Positions 8,474 through 17,826 are shown, numbered from the stretch's first letter. The stretch is DNA of 64,000 bases from Flavobacterium sp. CFS9 (GCF_041154745.1 NZ_AP031573.1:682001-746000); one strand, 5' to 3'. Numbers and translations are program-made. Notes: generated by a model from the letters alone, not told the origin.

Positions 8474-9544
8474 ATGACCAAAGCTTTTTACATACTACTT
8501 ACTGCAATTCTTTTAACAGCTTGCAGCAAAGATTCATCCGAATCAGAACCAATTACAGTTCCCGAAGAGAACATGTATTTCCCTCCATTAACCGGAACAA
8601 ACTGGGAAACAAAGTCGATTGCTGATCTTAAATGGAATCAGGCCGCTGTTCAGCCGCTTTTAGATTATCTGGAACTAAAACATTCCAAGTCGTTCATCAT
8701 ACTGATCAACGGTCGAATTGTCTTAGAAAACTATTTTAACGGGCACTCCCCAACTACTAATTGGTATTGGGCCAGCGCCGGTAAAACGTTAACCTCTACT
8801 GTTACAGGAATTGCTCAACAAGAAAATTTACTCAATATCAACACTAAAGTTTCTCAGTATTTGGGAGAAGGATGGACAAGTGAAGCCTTAGCCAAAGAAA
8901 ATTTAATTACCTGCAAACATTTATTAACTATGACCTCCGGACTGGACGACAGTACAGACGATGTGAATCCTGCCAATCTCATCTATAAAGCCGATGCAGG
9001 AACAAGATGGGCCTATCATAATGTGTACGTAAAACTACAAGATGTTGTCGCAAAAACAAGCGGGCAAAGCTGGGACAATTATTTCAACACTAAACTAAGA
9101 GACAAAATCGGGATGAATGGAAATTGGATACAGATTGGTGCAAATAGCGTTTACACCAGCACCTCCAGAAGCATGGCACGTTTTGGACTTTTAATGCTGA
9201 ACAAAGGAAAATGGGAAAACAGCACAATACTTAACGAAGCCTATTTTAATGAAGCAACCACAACTTCTCAGAATATCAATTTAGGATACGGCTATTTATG
9301 GTGGCTAAACGGAAAAAATTCTTATCACTTACCACAATCACAACTTACTTTTCAGGGAAGTATAATCCCAAGCGGACCAACCGACATGTTTATGGCATTA
9401 GGTAAAAATGACCAGAAAATATATGTCATTCCAAGTAAAAAGATGGTAGTTATCAGAATGGGAGATGCTGCAGACAGCGTTAATCTGGCGCTATCAGATT
9501 TTGATAAAACGTTATGGGAGAAGATCAACGCTTTGTATCAATAA
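8474..9544 (+). CDS. Serine hydrolase lipoprotein, beta-lactamase/class C fold
   Basis: 356 residues with lipobox LLTAC (Cys17). The catalytic SxxK is Ser101-Ala-Gly-Lys104 and the YxN is Tyr181-His-Asn183, the order and spacing of the penicillin-binding/AmpC-like serine hydrolase family (COG1680). Such proteins may act as esterases or D-amino peptidases on the periplasmic face; the substrate cannot be inferred. The C-terminal KTG-like box is not obvious. Monocistronic, with a hairpin terminator just after the stop. Confidence 0.82.
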   Translation: MTKAFYILLTAILLTACSKDSSESEPITVPEENMYFPPLTGTNWETKSIADLKWNQAAVQPLLDYLELKHSKSFIILINGRIVLENYFNGHSPTTNWYWASAGKTLTSTVTGIAQQENLLNINTKVSQYLGEGWTSEALAKENLITCKHLLTMTSGLDDSTDDVNPANLIYKADAGTRWAYHNVYVKLQDVVAKTSGQSWDNYFNTKLRDKIGMNGNWIQIGANSVYTSTSRSMARFGLLMLNKGKWENSTILNEAYFNEATTTSQNINLGYGYLWWLNGKNSYHLPQSQLTFQGSIIPSGPTDMFMALGKNDQKIYVIPSKKMVVIRMGDAADSVNLALSDFDKTLWEKINALYQ

Positions 9545-9549
9545 CAAAA

Positions 9550-9608
9550 AAGCTTTAAATAGAAATGCTTTCTAAAACATTACTATTTAAAGCTTGTTAT
9601 ATTTTTTT
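9550..9608 (+). terminator. Terminator after serine hydrolase
   Basis: Perfect 13-bp inverted repeat AAGCTTTAAATAG (9550-9562) / CTATTTAAAGCTT (9583-9595) followed by GTTATATTTTTTT. Confidence 0.8.
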
Positions 9609-9631
9609 GAAATACTATCTGTCAGATACCA

Positions 9632-9811
9632 TTAACGATTAGTGCGTATTCTTTTAAAAACTCCTAAAAAGAACAAAACGATACCCACTACCAGCAAAGC
9701 ATAATAAACGGAGAGATTACTATCTTTCAACACATTTGCTAAAACAAAACATATCACACTGGCAAAATAAAAAGCTATCGCTGATATATTTTTTAAAGAT
9801 TCAAAACCCAT
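9632..9811 (-). CDS. Small membrane protein (59 aa) downstream of ftsY
   Basis: ATG at 9811, stop TAA at 9634-9632. The product starts MGFESLKNISAIAFYF and ends FKRIRTNR, with two hydrophobic helices (about residues 10-27 and 36-52) and a basic C-terminus. It begins 6 bp after the ftsY stop codon on the same strand, so it is very probably the last gene of the ftsY transcript. No family recognised. Codon use looks normal, and two clean TM helices with basic ends argue against a chance frame. Confidence 0.7.
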   Translation of the reverse strand: MGFESLKNISAIAFYFASVICFVLANVLKDSNLSVYYALLVVGIVLFFLGVFKRIRTNR

Positions 9812-9817
9812 TATAAA

Positions 9818-10771
9818 TTATTTAAAAAAACTATCTACAAATTCATACTTATTAAAGACCTGAAGGTCTTCAATTCCTTCTCCAACACCAATGTATTTTA
9901 CAGGAATCTGAAACTGATCTGAAATACCAATTACCACACCTCCTTTTGCTGTTCCGTCCAGTTTAGTAACAGCAAGAGAAGTTACTTCAGTAGCCGCTGT
10001 AAATTGCTTGGCTTGTTCAAAAGCATTTTGTCCTGTAGAACCGTCTAAAACTAAAAGTACATCATGAGGAGCATCTTCTACAACCTTTTGCATGACACGT
10101 TTTACTTTTGTAAGCTCATTCATCAAATTGATTTTATTGTGCAAACGTCCGGCTGTATCTATAATCACCACATCAGCATTTTGTGCTACGGCAGATTGCA
10201 GCGTGTCAAAAGCAACAGAAGCAGGATCACTGCCCATATTTTGTCGTACAATTGGAACATCTACACGGTCTGCCCAAACCTGCAATTGATCGATAGCAGC
10301 AGCACGAAAAGTATCGGCAGCTCCTAAAACGACTTTATAACCGGATTTTTTAAACTGATAAGCCAATTTACCAATTGTTGTAGTCTTACCTACTCCGTTC
10401 ACTCCTACAACCATTAAGACGTATGGCTTCTTATTTTTTGGAATCTCAAATTCCGTCGCTTCACCTGTATTGGTTTCAGACAATAAAGCACCGATTTCCT
10501 CGCGAAGAATCTGATTCAGTTCGTCTGTTCCTAAATATTTATCTGCAGCAACACGTTTCTCAATTCTGGAGATTACTTTCAGTGTTGTATTTACTCCAAC
10601 ATCAGAAGCTACTAAAATCTCTTCCAGATCATCCAGAACATCATCGTCGACTTTAGATTTTCCCGCGACAGCTTTGCTTAACTTTGAGAAAAAACTAGTT
10701 TTTGATTTTTCAAGACCTTTGTCTAAAGTCTCCTTCTTCTCAGTAGAGAATAATTTTTTAAAAAAACTCAT
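9818..10771 (-). CDS. ftsY: Signal recognition particle receptor FtsY
   Basis: 317 residues. FtsY docks the SRP-ribosome complex at the membrane for co-translational insertion. N-terminal helical N domain (about 10-100), then the GTPase G domain: P-loop GVNGVGKTT (123-131), DTFRAAA, DTAGR and TKLDGTAKGG. The acidic A domain found in E. coli is absent, as is usual in Bacteroidota. It lies downstream of rpmB, rpmG and the DUF4295 gene, but a hairpin at 10891-10920 separates it from them. Confidence 0.96.
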   Translation of the reverse strand: MSFFKKLFSTEKKETLDKGLEKSKTSFFSKLSKAVAGKSKVDDDVLDDLEEILVASDVGVNTTLKVISRIEKRVAADKYLGTDELNQILREEIGALLSETNTGEATEFEIPKNKKPYVLMVVGVNGVGKTTTIGKLAYQFKKSGYKVVLGAADTFRAAAIDQLQVWADRVDVPIVRQNMGSDPASVAFDTLQSAVAQNADVVIIDTAGRLHNKINLMNELTKVKRVMQKVVEDAPHDVLLVLDGSTGQNAFEQAKQFTAATEVTSLAVTKLDGTAKGGVVIGISDQFQIPVKYIGVGEGIEDLQVFNKYEFVDSFFK

Positions 10772-10890
10772 TTTTTATAGGTTGTTAGTTTTTTAGATTA
10801 TGGGAGAATAAAACTCAAATAATCTTTAATCTTTAAAGAAACCTAAAATTAGTCATGTTTCTTTAAATTTTAGACAAATATAAAAAATAA

Positions 10891-10920
10891 AAAAGCTACT
10901 TCCGAATGAAAGTAGCTTTT
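10891..10920 (-). terminator. Terminator of the rpmB-rpmG-DUF4295 operon
   Basis: AAAAGCTACTT (10891-10901) / AAGTAGCTTTT (10910-10920), an 11-bp perfect stem with an A run on the plus strand, i.e. a U run at the 3' end of the minus transcript. Confidence 0.75.
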
Positions 10921-10939
10921 CTATATACTGTGATTGTTA

Positions 10940-11092
10940 TTATTTCTTTTTCAAGAACTCATCAACTTCTTCAGGAGCCATAATAGATTCTACGAATGTA
11001 TATGCACCAGTTTTAGGAGATTTTACCATTTTGATGGCTTTTGATAATCTCTTAGAAGATGTTTGTAACGATGCTACGGTTTTCTTTGCCAT
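10940..11092 (-). CDS. DUF4295 family protein (50 aa)
   Basis: Start ATG at 11092, stop at 10942-10940. The product begins MAKKTVASLQTSSKRLSKAI and ends EEVDEFLKKK. This is the short, lysine-rich DUF4295 family, which as I recall is confined to Bacteroidota and sits next to rpmG. Position in a ribosomal-protein operon (rpmB-rpmG-this gene), small size and basic charge suggest a ribosome-associated protein; that is inference. Confidence 0.88.
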   Translation of the reverse strand: MAKKTVASLQTSSKRLSKAIKMVKSPKTGAYTFVESIMAPEEVDEFLKKK

Positions 11093-11142
11093 GATTCAAA
11101 TGTTATTTGAAATTTTTACGTTAAATAAAAATCTCTAATTAA

Positions 11143-11325
11143 TTACTTAATTTCTTTATGAACAGTTACACGCTTCAAGATTGGATTAAATTTTTTAATC
11201 TCTAATCTGTCCGGAGTATTTTTTTTGTTCTTAGTTGTTATGTATCTTGAAGTACCTGCAACACCAGTAGTCTTGTGCTCAGTACATTCTAAAATCACCT
11301 GGATTCTATTACCTTTCTTTGCCAT
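11143..11325 (-). CDS. rpmG: Ribosomal protein bL33
   Basis: 60 residues: [18 protein letters not shown], then [19 protein letters not shown] and a KEIK end, the bL33 pattern. Part of the large ribosomal subunit near the E site. Only one Cys is present, so this is a version lacking the CxxC...CxxC zinc site. In an operon 27 bp after rpmB and 50 bp before DUF4295. Confidence 0.95.
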   Translation of the reverse strand: MAKKGNRIQVILECTEHKTTGVAGTSRYITTKNKKNTPDRLEIKKFNPILKRVTVHKEIK

Positions 11326-11352
11326 CTTGCTATATATTTATTTAGGAAAAGA

Positions 11353-11589
11353 TTATTTGATAAATCCTTCTGACTGTGCTTTTTTCAAAACAGCAGTGAT
11401 TCCATTTTTATTAATTGTTTTTATCGTAGATGCTGCTACTCTAAGAGTAATCCATCTATCTTCTTCTGGAAGATAAAAACGCTTTTTAACTAAGTTTACA
11501 GAAAACTTTCTCTTAGTTTTGTTCATAGCGTGAGAAACGTTATTTCCTACCATCGCTCTTTTACCTGTAAGGTCACAAACTCTTGACAT
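11353..11589 (-). CDS. rpmB: Ribosomal protein bL28
   Basis: 78 residues, [27 protein letters not shown], the bL28 signature. First gene of the rpmB-rpmG-DUF4295 operon. The upstream 71 bp before cinA must hold its promoter; on the minus strand a TTTTCTTTGC stretch could be a weak -7 box. Confidence 0.96.
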   Translation of the reverse strand: MSRVCDLTGKRAMVGNNVSHAMNKTKRKFSVNLVKKRFYLPEEDRWITLRVAASTIKTINKNGITAVLKKAQSEGFIK

Positions 11590-11660
11590 TATACTTTACT
11601 TTTATCGTTATTCAAAATCAGGGTGCAAAGAAAAGAAAAATAAACCATTGTAGCAAAAAA

Positions 11661-12914
11661 TTATTGCACAATTTTTAAAATTTCTTTCTTTAAAATCTCT
11701 AAACTCTTATTCACTGCTCTATCTATCACTTTTTCACGTGGTTGACCAAAGTTGAATTCTTCTACGATTATACCATCCGGAGTGGCCAAAGCGATAAAAA
11801 CCGCTCCAATTTCTGCTTCAGAGTCTCCTTTTATTGGTCCGGCGTTCCCAGTTGTTGCAATTGCATAATCTGTTTTTAATATCTCCTTCACATTCAAAGC
11901 CATAGCCGACGCAACCTCAGCACTTACCACCGAAAACTTGTCAACCAAATCTTGTGAAACCCCAAGAACATTCACCTTCGCCTCTGTCGCATAGGAAACC
12001 ACACTGCCTTTAAAATAAGTAGACGCTCCGGGAATTGCAGACAAGACGGAAGCAATTTTTCCTCCGGTAAAACTTTCGGCTGTTGAGATCGTTTTATTTT
12101 GTTTGGTTAGGATTTTTCCAACTACCGTTTCAATAGTTTCATTATCCTCATAACCCACTATAATATCATGAATTATAGCATCTAAAGATTTTACATTTTC
12201 TTCAATTGCCGCTTCAAGCAGTTCTTTATTGGTTCCTCTGGCCGATAAACGCAAACGCACTCGCCCAGGATTTGGCAAATACGCCAACTTAATAAATTCC
12301 GGCAGATTATTCTCCCAGTCTTCGATACGTTCTGCAACTAGACTCTCGCCCTGACCATAAGTCAAAATTGTCTTATGAAGGATATATGGACGTTTGTACT
12401 CGCGAATTATTTTAGGAATTATTTCTTCTTCAACCAAATATTTCATTTCATACGGAACTCCCGGAAGCGAAACAAATACGGTATCCTCTTTCTTCATCCA
12501 CATGCCCGGAGCCGTCCCCACTTTGTTGTGCAAAACGGTACATTTAGACGGAACCAGAGCCTGATCTTTATTCAACTGTGAAATTGGGCGTTTGTAAAAA
12601 CCTTCAATCAACTCCGTCACATGAGCCAAAACTTTAGCATCCACGACCAGTTCATCCTCAAAGTACTCGCAAAATGTTTTCCTTGTGACATCGTCTTTTG
12701 TAGGCCCTAAACCACCGGTCACAATTACAAGATCAACTTTGTTCTGCAACTGGGCAAATGTGTCTAAAATATGTTTTTTATCGTCGCTTATCGAAATCAT
12801 TTCATGAACTTCGACACCAATATGATCCAGCGATTTTGCAATAAAACCTGAATTTGTATCTACAATCTGGCCTATTAAAATTTCATCTCCAATAGTAATA
12901 ATGCTTGCTTTCAT
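11661..12914 (-). CDS. cinA: CinA-like protein (nicotinamide-nucleotide amidase / ADP-ribose pyrophosphatase)
   Basis: 417 residues with both domains: N-terminal MoCF-like domain ([32 protein letters not shown]) to about residue 250, then the C-terminal CinA deamidase domain ([23 protein letters not shown]). The family recycles NMN formed by NAD-consuming enzymes and was named for competence induction. In Flavobacteria it commonly precedes rpmB, as here. Full length; no missing motifs seen. Confidence 0.93.
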   Translation of the reverse strand: MKASIITIGDEILIGQIVDTNSGFIAKSLDHIGVEVHEMISISDDKKHILDTFAQLQNKVDLVIVTGGLGPTKDDVTRKTFCEYFEDELVVDAKVLAHVTELIEGFYKRPISQLNKDQALVPSKCTVLHNKVGTAPGMWMKKEDTVFVSLPGVPYEMKYLVEEEIIPKIIREYKRPYILHKTILTYGQGESLVAERIEDWENNLPEFIKLAYLPNPGRVRLRLSARGTNKELLEAAIEENVKSLDAIIHDIIVGYEDNETIETVVGKILTKQNKTISTAESFTGGKIASVLSAIPGASTYFKGSVVSYATEAKVNVLGVSQDLVDKFSVVSAEVASAMALNVKEILKTDYAIATTGNAGPIKGDSEAEIGAVFIALATPDGIIVEEFNFGQPREKVIDRAVNKSLEILKKEILKIVQ

Positions 12915-13034
12915 AGCTGTGAATTATTTTTACTTATCGTAAGTCCGATATTATAAAATGAATTGTTGTTGCAGTGATTTTAGACGAATGCCAGACTTGG
13001 CTCGCTTTTGCAAAAAAAGAATCAAACCAAAGAC

Positions 13035-13379
13035 TTACAAATCAAAGTCTTTTTTAATTTCTTTGATCGCCTCTTTTACCTGCAATCTAATACTCTTAAA
13101 AGTTTCGATAATTTCTTTTTTCTTGCCTTCGGCTTTGGTCCAGGCTTCTACCTGAAGAATTTCCTCAAAAGCGACATTCAACCCCATTAAGTCCAATGTA
13201 GGTTTTATTTTGTGCGCGTATGAATAGGCATACTTATGATCCTTCTTTTTAATTCCTTCTTTGATTTGTTTTAAATCTTCAGGAACTTCCGTAACAAATA
13301 ATTTAAGAATTTCATTTACAAATTCCGGATCATTGTCTGAAAGCGCATATACTTTCGAAAGGTTGTATTTTAAAGCCAT
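13035..13379 (-). CDS. Stand-alone HPt (histidine phosphotransfer) protein
   Basis: 114-residue all-helical protein with the HPt core YSYAHKIKPTLDLMGL; phospho-accepting His is His56. HPt proteins relay phosphate between response regulators and hybrid kinases. No kinase or receiver lies next to it. Its ATG overlaps the stop of the upstream FAH gene by one base (TAATG), so the two are translationally coupled. The partner kinase must be elsewhere. Confidence 0.8.
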   Translation of the reverse strand: MALKYNLSKVYALSDNDPEFVNEILKLFVTEVPEDLKQIKEGIKKKDHKYAYSYAHKIKPTLDLMGLNVAFEEILQVEAWTKAEGKKKEIIETFKSIRLQVKEAIKEIKKDFDL

Positions 13380-13990
13380 TACTTTACTTGTATTCTGAAT
13401 AATTTTTTATCTTCTAAAAAGCCTTCTAAAACATCGTTTGGTTTAACCGCAGCAACGCCTTCCGGTGTGCCTGTAAAAATAATATCCCCAATTTTTAATG
13501 TAAAAAACTGAGACACATAGGAAACAAGCTCGTCAATTTTCCAAAGCATGAAACTCGTATTCCCTTTTTGAACAGTTTCAGAATTTTTCGTTAATTCAAA
13601 AGTAAGATTTTCCATCGAAACAAAATCAGTCTTTGGCAAAAACTCTCCAATAACCGCTGAACCGTCAAAAGCTTTTGCTTTTTCCCACGGCAATCCTTTT
13701 GCTTTTAATTTTTCCTGTAAATCTCTGGCCGTAAAGTCAATCCCAACACTAATCTCGTCGTAGTACTTGTGTGCAAATTTAGGCTCGATGTATTTTCCAA
13801 CCTTGCTAATTTTAACAATTACTTCTAATTCGTGATGAATTTCTTCAGAAAATTCAGGGATTACAAACGGATGCTGTTTCAATAAAACTGCCGAATCCGG
13901 TTTCATAAAGACCACCGGTTCTGCGGGACGCTCGTTTTTTAGCTCTTCAATATGATTGGTATAATTTCTACCGATACAGATGATTTTCAT
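13379..13990 (-). CDS. Fumarylacetoacetate hydrolase-fold protein
   Basis: 203 residues from the ATG at 13990 (MKIICIGRNYTNHIEEL); a longer in-frame start at 14056 would run through the intergenic repeat and is rejected. Metal-binding motif EIHHELEVI, the Asp in SVGIDFTARDLQ and the C-terminal IIFTGTPEGVAAVKPND are those of the FAH/YcgM family: acylpyruvate hydrolases or oxaloacetate decarboxylases/tautomerases. Exact substrate not determinable. Coupled to the HPt gene through TAATG. Confidence 0.85.
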   Translation of the reverse strand: MKIICIGRNYTNHIEELKNERPAEPVVFMKPDSAVLLKQHPFVIPEFSEEIHHELEVIVKISKVGKYIEPKFAHKYYDEISVGIDFTARDLQEKLKAKGLPWEKAKAFDGSAVIGEFLPKTDFVSMENLTFELTKNSETVQKGNTSFMLWKIDELVSYVSQFFTLKIGDIIFTGTPEGVAAVKPNDVLEGFLEDKKLFRIQVK

Positions 13991-14000
13991 TTTTCTATAG

Positions 14001-14083
14001 ATTCTAAGATTCAAAGCCGCTAAGGTTCTAAGAAAACTGCACAAAAAACTTAGCATCTCAGAGCCTTAGCAACTTAGCACCTT
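14001..14083. repeat. CTTAG-unit hairpin repeat
   Basis: Left arm 14001-14032 (units TTCTAAG, GCTAAGG) and right arm 14049-14083 (units CTTAGCA, CTTAGCACC) are imperfect inverted copies around a 16-nt loop. Each arm is a degenerate tandem array. The right end runs into the stop codon of the exonuclease gene at 14083. Same family as at 31861, 40156, 48382 and 50870. Confidence 0.8.
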
Positions 14084-14853
14084 TACTTCGTATTTAACTT
14101 TCTTAATTTAATAGCCGTAAGCACTTTTTTGGTATACAGAGGAAAATCGGCATTTTGAATCCAGCTGAAATAGCCAGGCTCGCTCTCTAAAACTTTCTCC
14201 ACTTTAGCACCTTTGTGTTTCCCGAAGGTAAAAATTTCTTCGTTGTCTTTATCAAATGCAATCATTCCGGCAAAATCGGCGATTTTTTTACGGGTTGTAA
14301 ATTCAGACAATGATTTCATATCATTTTCCAATTCCGGATAACGGTCTAATTGTGCTTTTAGAATTTCGTAGGTCGCCATTGTATCGGCTTCTGCAGAATG
14401 CGCATTCTCCAAACTTTTACCACAATAGAATTTCAATGCGGCACTTAAGGTACGCTCTTCCATTTTATGAAAAATCGTTTGTACATCTACTGAAACTTTA
14501 TTTTTCATATCAAAATCGACTCCGGCACGCAGCAATTCTTCTGCCAATAACGGAATATCAAACCGATCTGAATTAAAACCTCCCAAATCACTGTCTTTAA
14601 TCATATTGTAAACCTGTGGTGCCAATTCTGCAAAAGTAGGTTCGTTTGCTACTTTTTCATCCGTGATACCATGAACAGCAGTTGTTTGTGGCGGAATTGG
14701 AATCGTAGGATTCACTAACCAGGTTTTACTTTCTTTATTTCCGTTTGGAAAAACTTTGAATATCGAAATTTCTACAATTCGATCCTTACCGATATCAATT
14801 CCGGTTGTTTCAAGATCAAAAAAGCAAATTGGTTTATTGAGTTTGAGTTCCAT
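14083..14853 (-). CDS. DnaQ-type 3'-5' exonuclease
   Basis: 256 residues. DEDDh exonuclease fold: FFDLETTGIDIGKDRIVEI (DxE), HGITDEKV, GGFNSDRFDIPLLAEEL and the C-terminal motif HSAEADTMATYEIL supplying the catalytic His and Asp. A small C-terminal extension (EEIFTFGKHKGAKVEKVLE...PGYFSWI) matches the DUF3820-like module often fused to such exonucleases. Probably a DNA polymerase III epsilon-like proofreading or repair nuclease; replication role unproven. Confidence 0.88.
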   Translation of the reverse strand: MELKLNKPICFFDLETTGIDIGKDRIVEISIFKVFPNGNKESKTWLVNPTIPIPPQTTAVHGITDEKVANEPTFAELAPQVYNMIKDSDLGGFNSDRFDIPLLAEELLRAGVDFDMKNKVSVDVQTIFHKMEERTLSAALKFYCGKSLENAHSAEADTMATYEILKAQLDRYPELENDMKSLSEFTTRKKIADFAGMIAFDKDNEEIFTFGKHKGAKVEKVLESEPGYFSWIQNADFPLYTKKVLTAIKLRKLNTK

Positions 14854-15010
14854 TTTTAATTTTTATAAGATTACAAATGTAATTTTTAAAGCCGAAATTC
14901 CTCTTCTATTCTTGACTTTTTTAAACAAAAAGCGCCGTAATCCCGCGATTTTAACTTTTAAATGGATTCTAAAAGCCAGCTCGTGTTTCTTTTCTTAACC
15001 TTTTCTTACA

Positions 15011-15048
15011 AAACAAAAAACCCGGGAATTTATCCAAATTCCCGGGTT
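15011..15048 (-). terminator. Terminator after the E2 gene
   Basis: AACCCGGGAATTT / AAATTCCCGGGTT (about 15019-15048), 13-bp GC-rich stem; on the minus strand it is followed by TTTTTTGTTTTG. Lies 23 bp after the E2 stop. Confidence 0.9.
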
Positions 15049-15070
15049 CAAATTATTTTTAAAACAGCAT

Positions 15071-16384
15071 TTAAAAATCTCTGTTCACATCAAAAGCTTC
15101 TAAATATTCAGCTACTCTTTTTACAAAACTTCCACCTAAAGCACCATCTACTACTCTGTGATCGTAAGAATGTGATAAGAACATTTTCTGACGGATTCCG
15201 ATAAAATCTCCTTCCGGAGTTTCGATAACCGCAGGCACTTTACGAATAGCACCTAAAGCCAGGATTCCAACTTGAGGCTGATTGATAATTGGAGTTCCGA
15301 AAACACTTCCGAAAGTTCCAACATTCGTCACCGTATAAGTTCCTCCTTGTGTATCGTCCGGTTTCAGTTTTCCGGCTTTTGCACGGTTTCCTAAATCGTT
15401 TACCGCTTTTGCCATTCCAACCAAATTCAGCTGATCTGCATTTTTAATTACAGGAACAATTAAGTTTCCGTTTGGTAAAGCTGCTGCCATACCTAAATTG
15501 ATGTTTTTCTTTTTGATGATATACTCACCATCAACAGAAATATTCATTCCAGGGAAATCTTTTAAAGCTTTCGCCACTGCTTCCATCATAATTGGAGTAA
15601 ACGTAAGCTTCTCGCCTTCTCTCTTTTCGAAAGCGCTTTTTACTTTATCTCTCCATTTTACAATATTAGTTACATCCACTTCAATAAACGACTGCACGTG
15701 TGCCGAAGTTTGTACCGAAGCAACCATGTAACCTGAAATCAGCTTACGCATTCTGTCCATTTCAACGATTTCATCGCCTCCGTTTACAGATACCGGAACA
15801 GCTTGCTGGCTTTTTTGAACCGGAGCTGCAGCCTGAACGGTTTTTGGAGCTTCTACAACTACTTTCGGAGCCTGAACACCTGATTTACGAGTTTCAATAT
15901 ATTTTAAGATATCTTCTTTTGTTACGCGGCCGTCTTTTCCTGAACCGGCAATGCTTTCTAATTCAGCAACAGAAACACCTTCTTCTTTAGCAATATTTTT
16001 TACTAATGGAGAAAAGAATTTATCCGATCCTGAAAAATCCTGCGGTGCAGCTACAGTATCTTTCGCAACTTCGATTGTTTTTTCGATTTCAGCAGCTTCT
16101 GCCGGAGCATTAGCCTCTACTGCCTGCACAGCCGGTGCATCACCTTCTGTTTCAATGATTGCAATAGTTTGTCCTACCTGAACCAAATCGTCTTTACCGA
16201 ACAATTGCTCAATCAAAACTCCTGATACTTCGCTAGGCACTTCACTGTCAACCTTATCGGTAGCAATTTCCAGTACTGCTTCATCAGCTTCAATTTTGTC
16301 TCCAACTTCTTTCAACCAGTTTGTAATAGTTGCTTCAGCGACACTTTCTCCCATTTTAGGAAGTTTCAATTCAAATCTTGCCAT
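15071..16384 (-). CDS. 2-oxo acid dehydrogenase E2 (dihydrolipoamide acyltransferase)
   Basis: 437 residues. One lipoyl domain (1-75; EIATDKVDSEVPSE with the lipoyl-Lys), an Ala/Pro/Val-rich linker, a peripheral subunit-binding domain (about 122-165; FFSPLVKNIAKEEGVSVAEL), a second linker, and the catalytic core (from about 205) ending in SHSYDHRVVDGALGG with the HxxxD active site. The SHSYDHRVVDGALGG form and single lipoyl domain suggest the branched-chain complex, but 2-oxoglutarate or pyruvate cannot be excluded. E1 and E3 are not nearby. Monocistronic with a strong terminator. Confidence 0.9.
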   Translation of the reverse strand: MARFELKLPKMGESVAEATITNWLKEVGDKIEADEAVLEIATDKVDSEVPSEVSGVLIEQLFGKDDLVQVGQTIAIIETEGDAPAVQAVEANAPAEAAEIEKTIEVAKDTVAAPQDFSGSDKFFSPLVKNIAKEEGVSVAELESIAGSGKDGRVTKEDILKYIETRKSGVQAPKVVVEAPKTVQAAAPVQKSQQAVPVSVNGGDEIVEMDRMRKLISGYMVASVQTSAHVQSFIEVDVTNIVKWRDKVKSAFEKREGEKLTFTPIMMEAVAKALKDFPGMNISVDGEYIIKKKNINLGMAAALPNGNLIVPVIKNADQLNLVGMAKAVNDLGNRAKAGKLKPDDTQGGTYTVTNVGTFGSVFGTPIINQPQVGILALGAIRKVPAVIETPEGDFIGIRQKMFLSHSYDHRVVDGALGGSFVKRVAEYLEAFDVNRDF

Positions 16385-16468
16385 ATTGTTAATCTAAAAG
16401 GTGATTTTGATTTTCAGATTGCGAAATTACTGAATATTTTGAATATAAATTACACTTAATATAATTTT

Positions 16469-17632
16469 TTACTCGATTTTTACGATTTGCCCCCTGTCAT
16501 TCCGTGAATTACTCCCAATAATAAAATTTGCATTTTTGGGGAAAATCTTAAAAGTAATGGTCTTATCTTTAAGAGTTTCTATGATTTTGATACATTTTTT
16601 GAATGAAACATACTGATTATCCAAAATAATCTCAACTCTTTTACCCTCAAAAAGCTGGCACGAATTTACCATTTTTTCTTTTTTGAAATCTAAAAAGTCG
16701 ACTTTATTTTTTAGAATTTCAGGTAATTTTTCAGACAAAATTTGATTTGAAGAATAAAAAATGACTCTATCAGGCAATGGTTTTGATTTTGTTTTTCCCT
16801 GAAACATTTTTACAAATGAAAAGAACCAAATACCAATTTGAATGAAAAATTCAAAAAACCATGATTTCCTAAAATGCTTCTGATAGAAAAAATTCATTGC
16901 CTCCTGAAAACGTTTCATGTATTTTTCGTCTTTTACCGTACTTTCTCCTTTATAATGCAAAACAGTCGTTTCATGAAAATAGTAATTGGATTTCTTTTTT
17001 AACAAAGCCCGATACGACAAATCAATATCATCTGCATACATGAAACATTTTTCATCAAAACCTTCTAATTCAAGATACAAATCACGAGTCATTAACATGA
17101 AGGCTCCCACTAAAACAGCAACTTCTCCGCTTTCATCTTCTCCTAAATGCTGGGCGTAATACTGATTAAACCATTTCCAATTTGGAAAGATTTTATAGAG
17201 TCCGAAAATTTTGGTAAAAGCGACCCAGGGAGTTGGAATTCCGCGCTTGCTTTCGGGCAAAAATGCTCCGGTACCATCAATAAGCTTACATCCTACAATT
17301 CCTAAATTGACTTGTCTGTCAGCGAAATTCAAAATTTTCTCAAATGTATTCTCAGCAACAACAGTATCGGGATTTAGAATGCAGACATATTTTCCCCGAG
17401 CCTGCGCCACTCCAATATTGTTCCCTTTTGGGAAACCATAGTTTGTGTCATTCTGAATCAATTTTACAGTTGGGAATTTGCTTTTCATCATCAAACAACT
17501 CTCATCTGACGAATTATTATCGACTACAATGATTTCTGCATCAAGTGACGAAATAGCTTCCTGAACACTTAAAACACATTGTTCCAGAAAGTAACGCACA
17601 TTATAATTGAGAATAATAACCGATAATTGCAT
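16469..17632 (-). CDS. Family 2 glycosyltransferase
   Basis: 387 residues. N-terminal GT-A domain: SVIILNYNVRYFLEQCVLSV, IIVVDNNSSDES, CILNPDTVV (DxD equivalent) and FDEKCFMYADDIDLSYRALL, close to rhamnosyltransferase-like GT2 enzymes. A hydrophobic segment near residue 265 suggests membrane contact. Likely adds a sugar to a surface polysaccharide or glycan; donor and acceptor unknown. It stands apart from the other polysaccharide genes at 20-22 kb. Confidence 0.88.
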   Translation of the reverse strand: MQLSVIILNYNVRYFLEQCVLSVQEAISSLDAEIIVVDNNSSDESCLMMKSKFPTVKLIQNDTNYGFPKGNNIGVAQARGKYVCILNPDTVVAENTFEKILNFADRQVNLGIVGCKLIDGTGAFLPESKRGIPTPWVAFTKIFGLYKIFPNWKWFNQYYAQHLGEDESGEVAVLVGAFMLMTRDLYLELEGFDEKCFMYADDIDLSYRALLKKKSNYYFHETTVLHYKGESTVKDEKYMKRFQEAMNFFYQKHFRKSWFFEFFIQIGIWFFSFVKMFQGKTKSKPLPDRVIFYSSNQILSEKLPEILKNKVDFLDFKKEKMVNSCQLFEGKRVEIILDNQYVSFKKCIKIIETLKDKTITFKIFPKNANFIIGSNSRNDRGQIVKIE

Positions 17633-17826
17633 GAAAAATAACGAAATAGATTTTTTGGAAAGTTAGAAATTTTCAGCCAATCCTGACGATAATGATCACT
17701 CGTTTTTACGAACATCAAAATATGGCATGAGGTTTCTAAATCAAAAAACTAAAAACAGAGTAAAAAACAATCTGAAACATTCTGACTGAATGCGAAAGAA
17801 AAACCGCAACGCAATTCAAAAAAGCA

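Noticed and set aside
11225..11476. 83-codon frame opposite rpmG/rpmB
   Set aside because: Covers two ribosomal protein genes on the opposite strand; a shadow.
15700..15990. Frame opposite the E2 gene
   Set aside because: Created by the Ala/Pro/Val-rich linker codons read backwards; no domain or start context.
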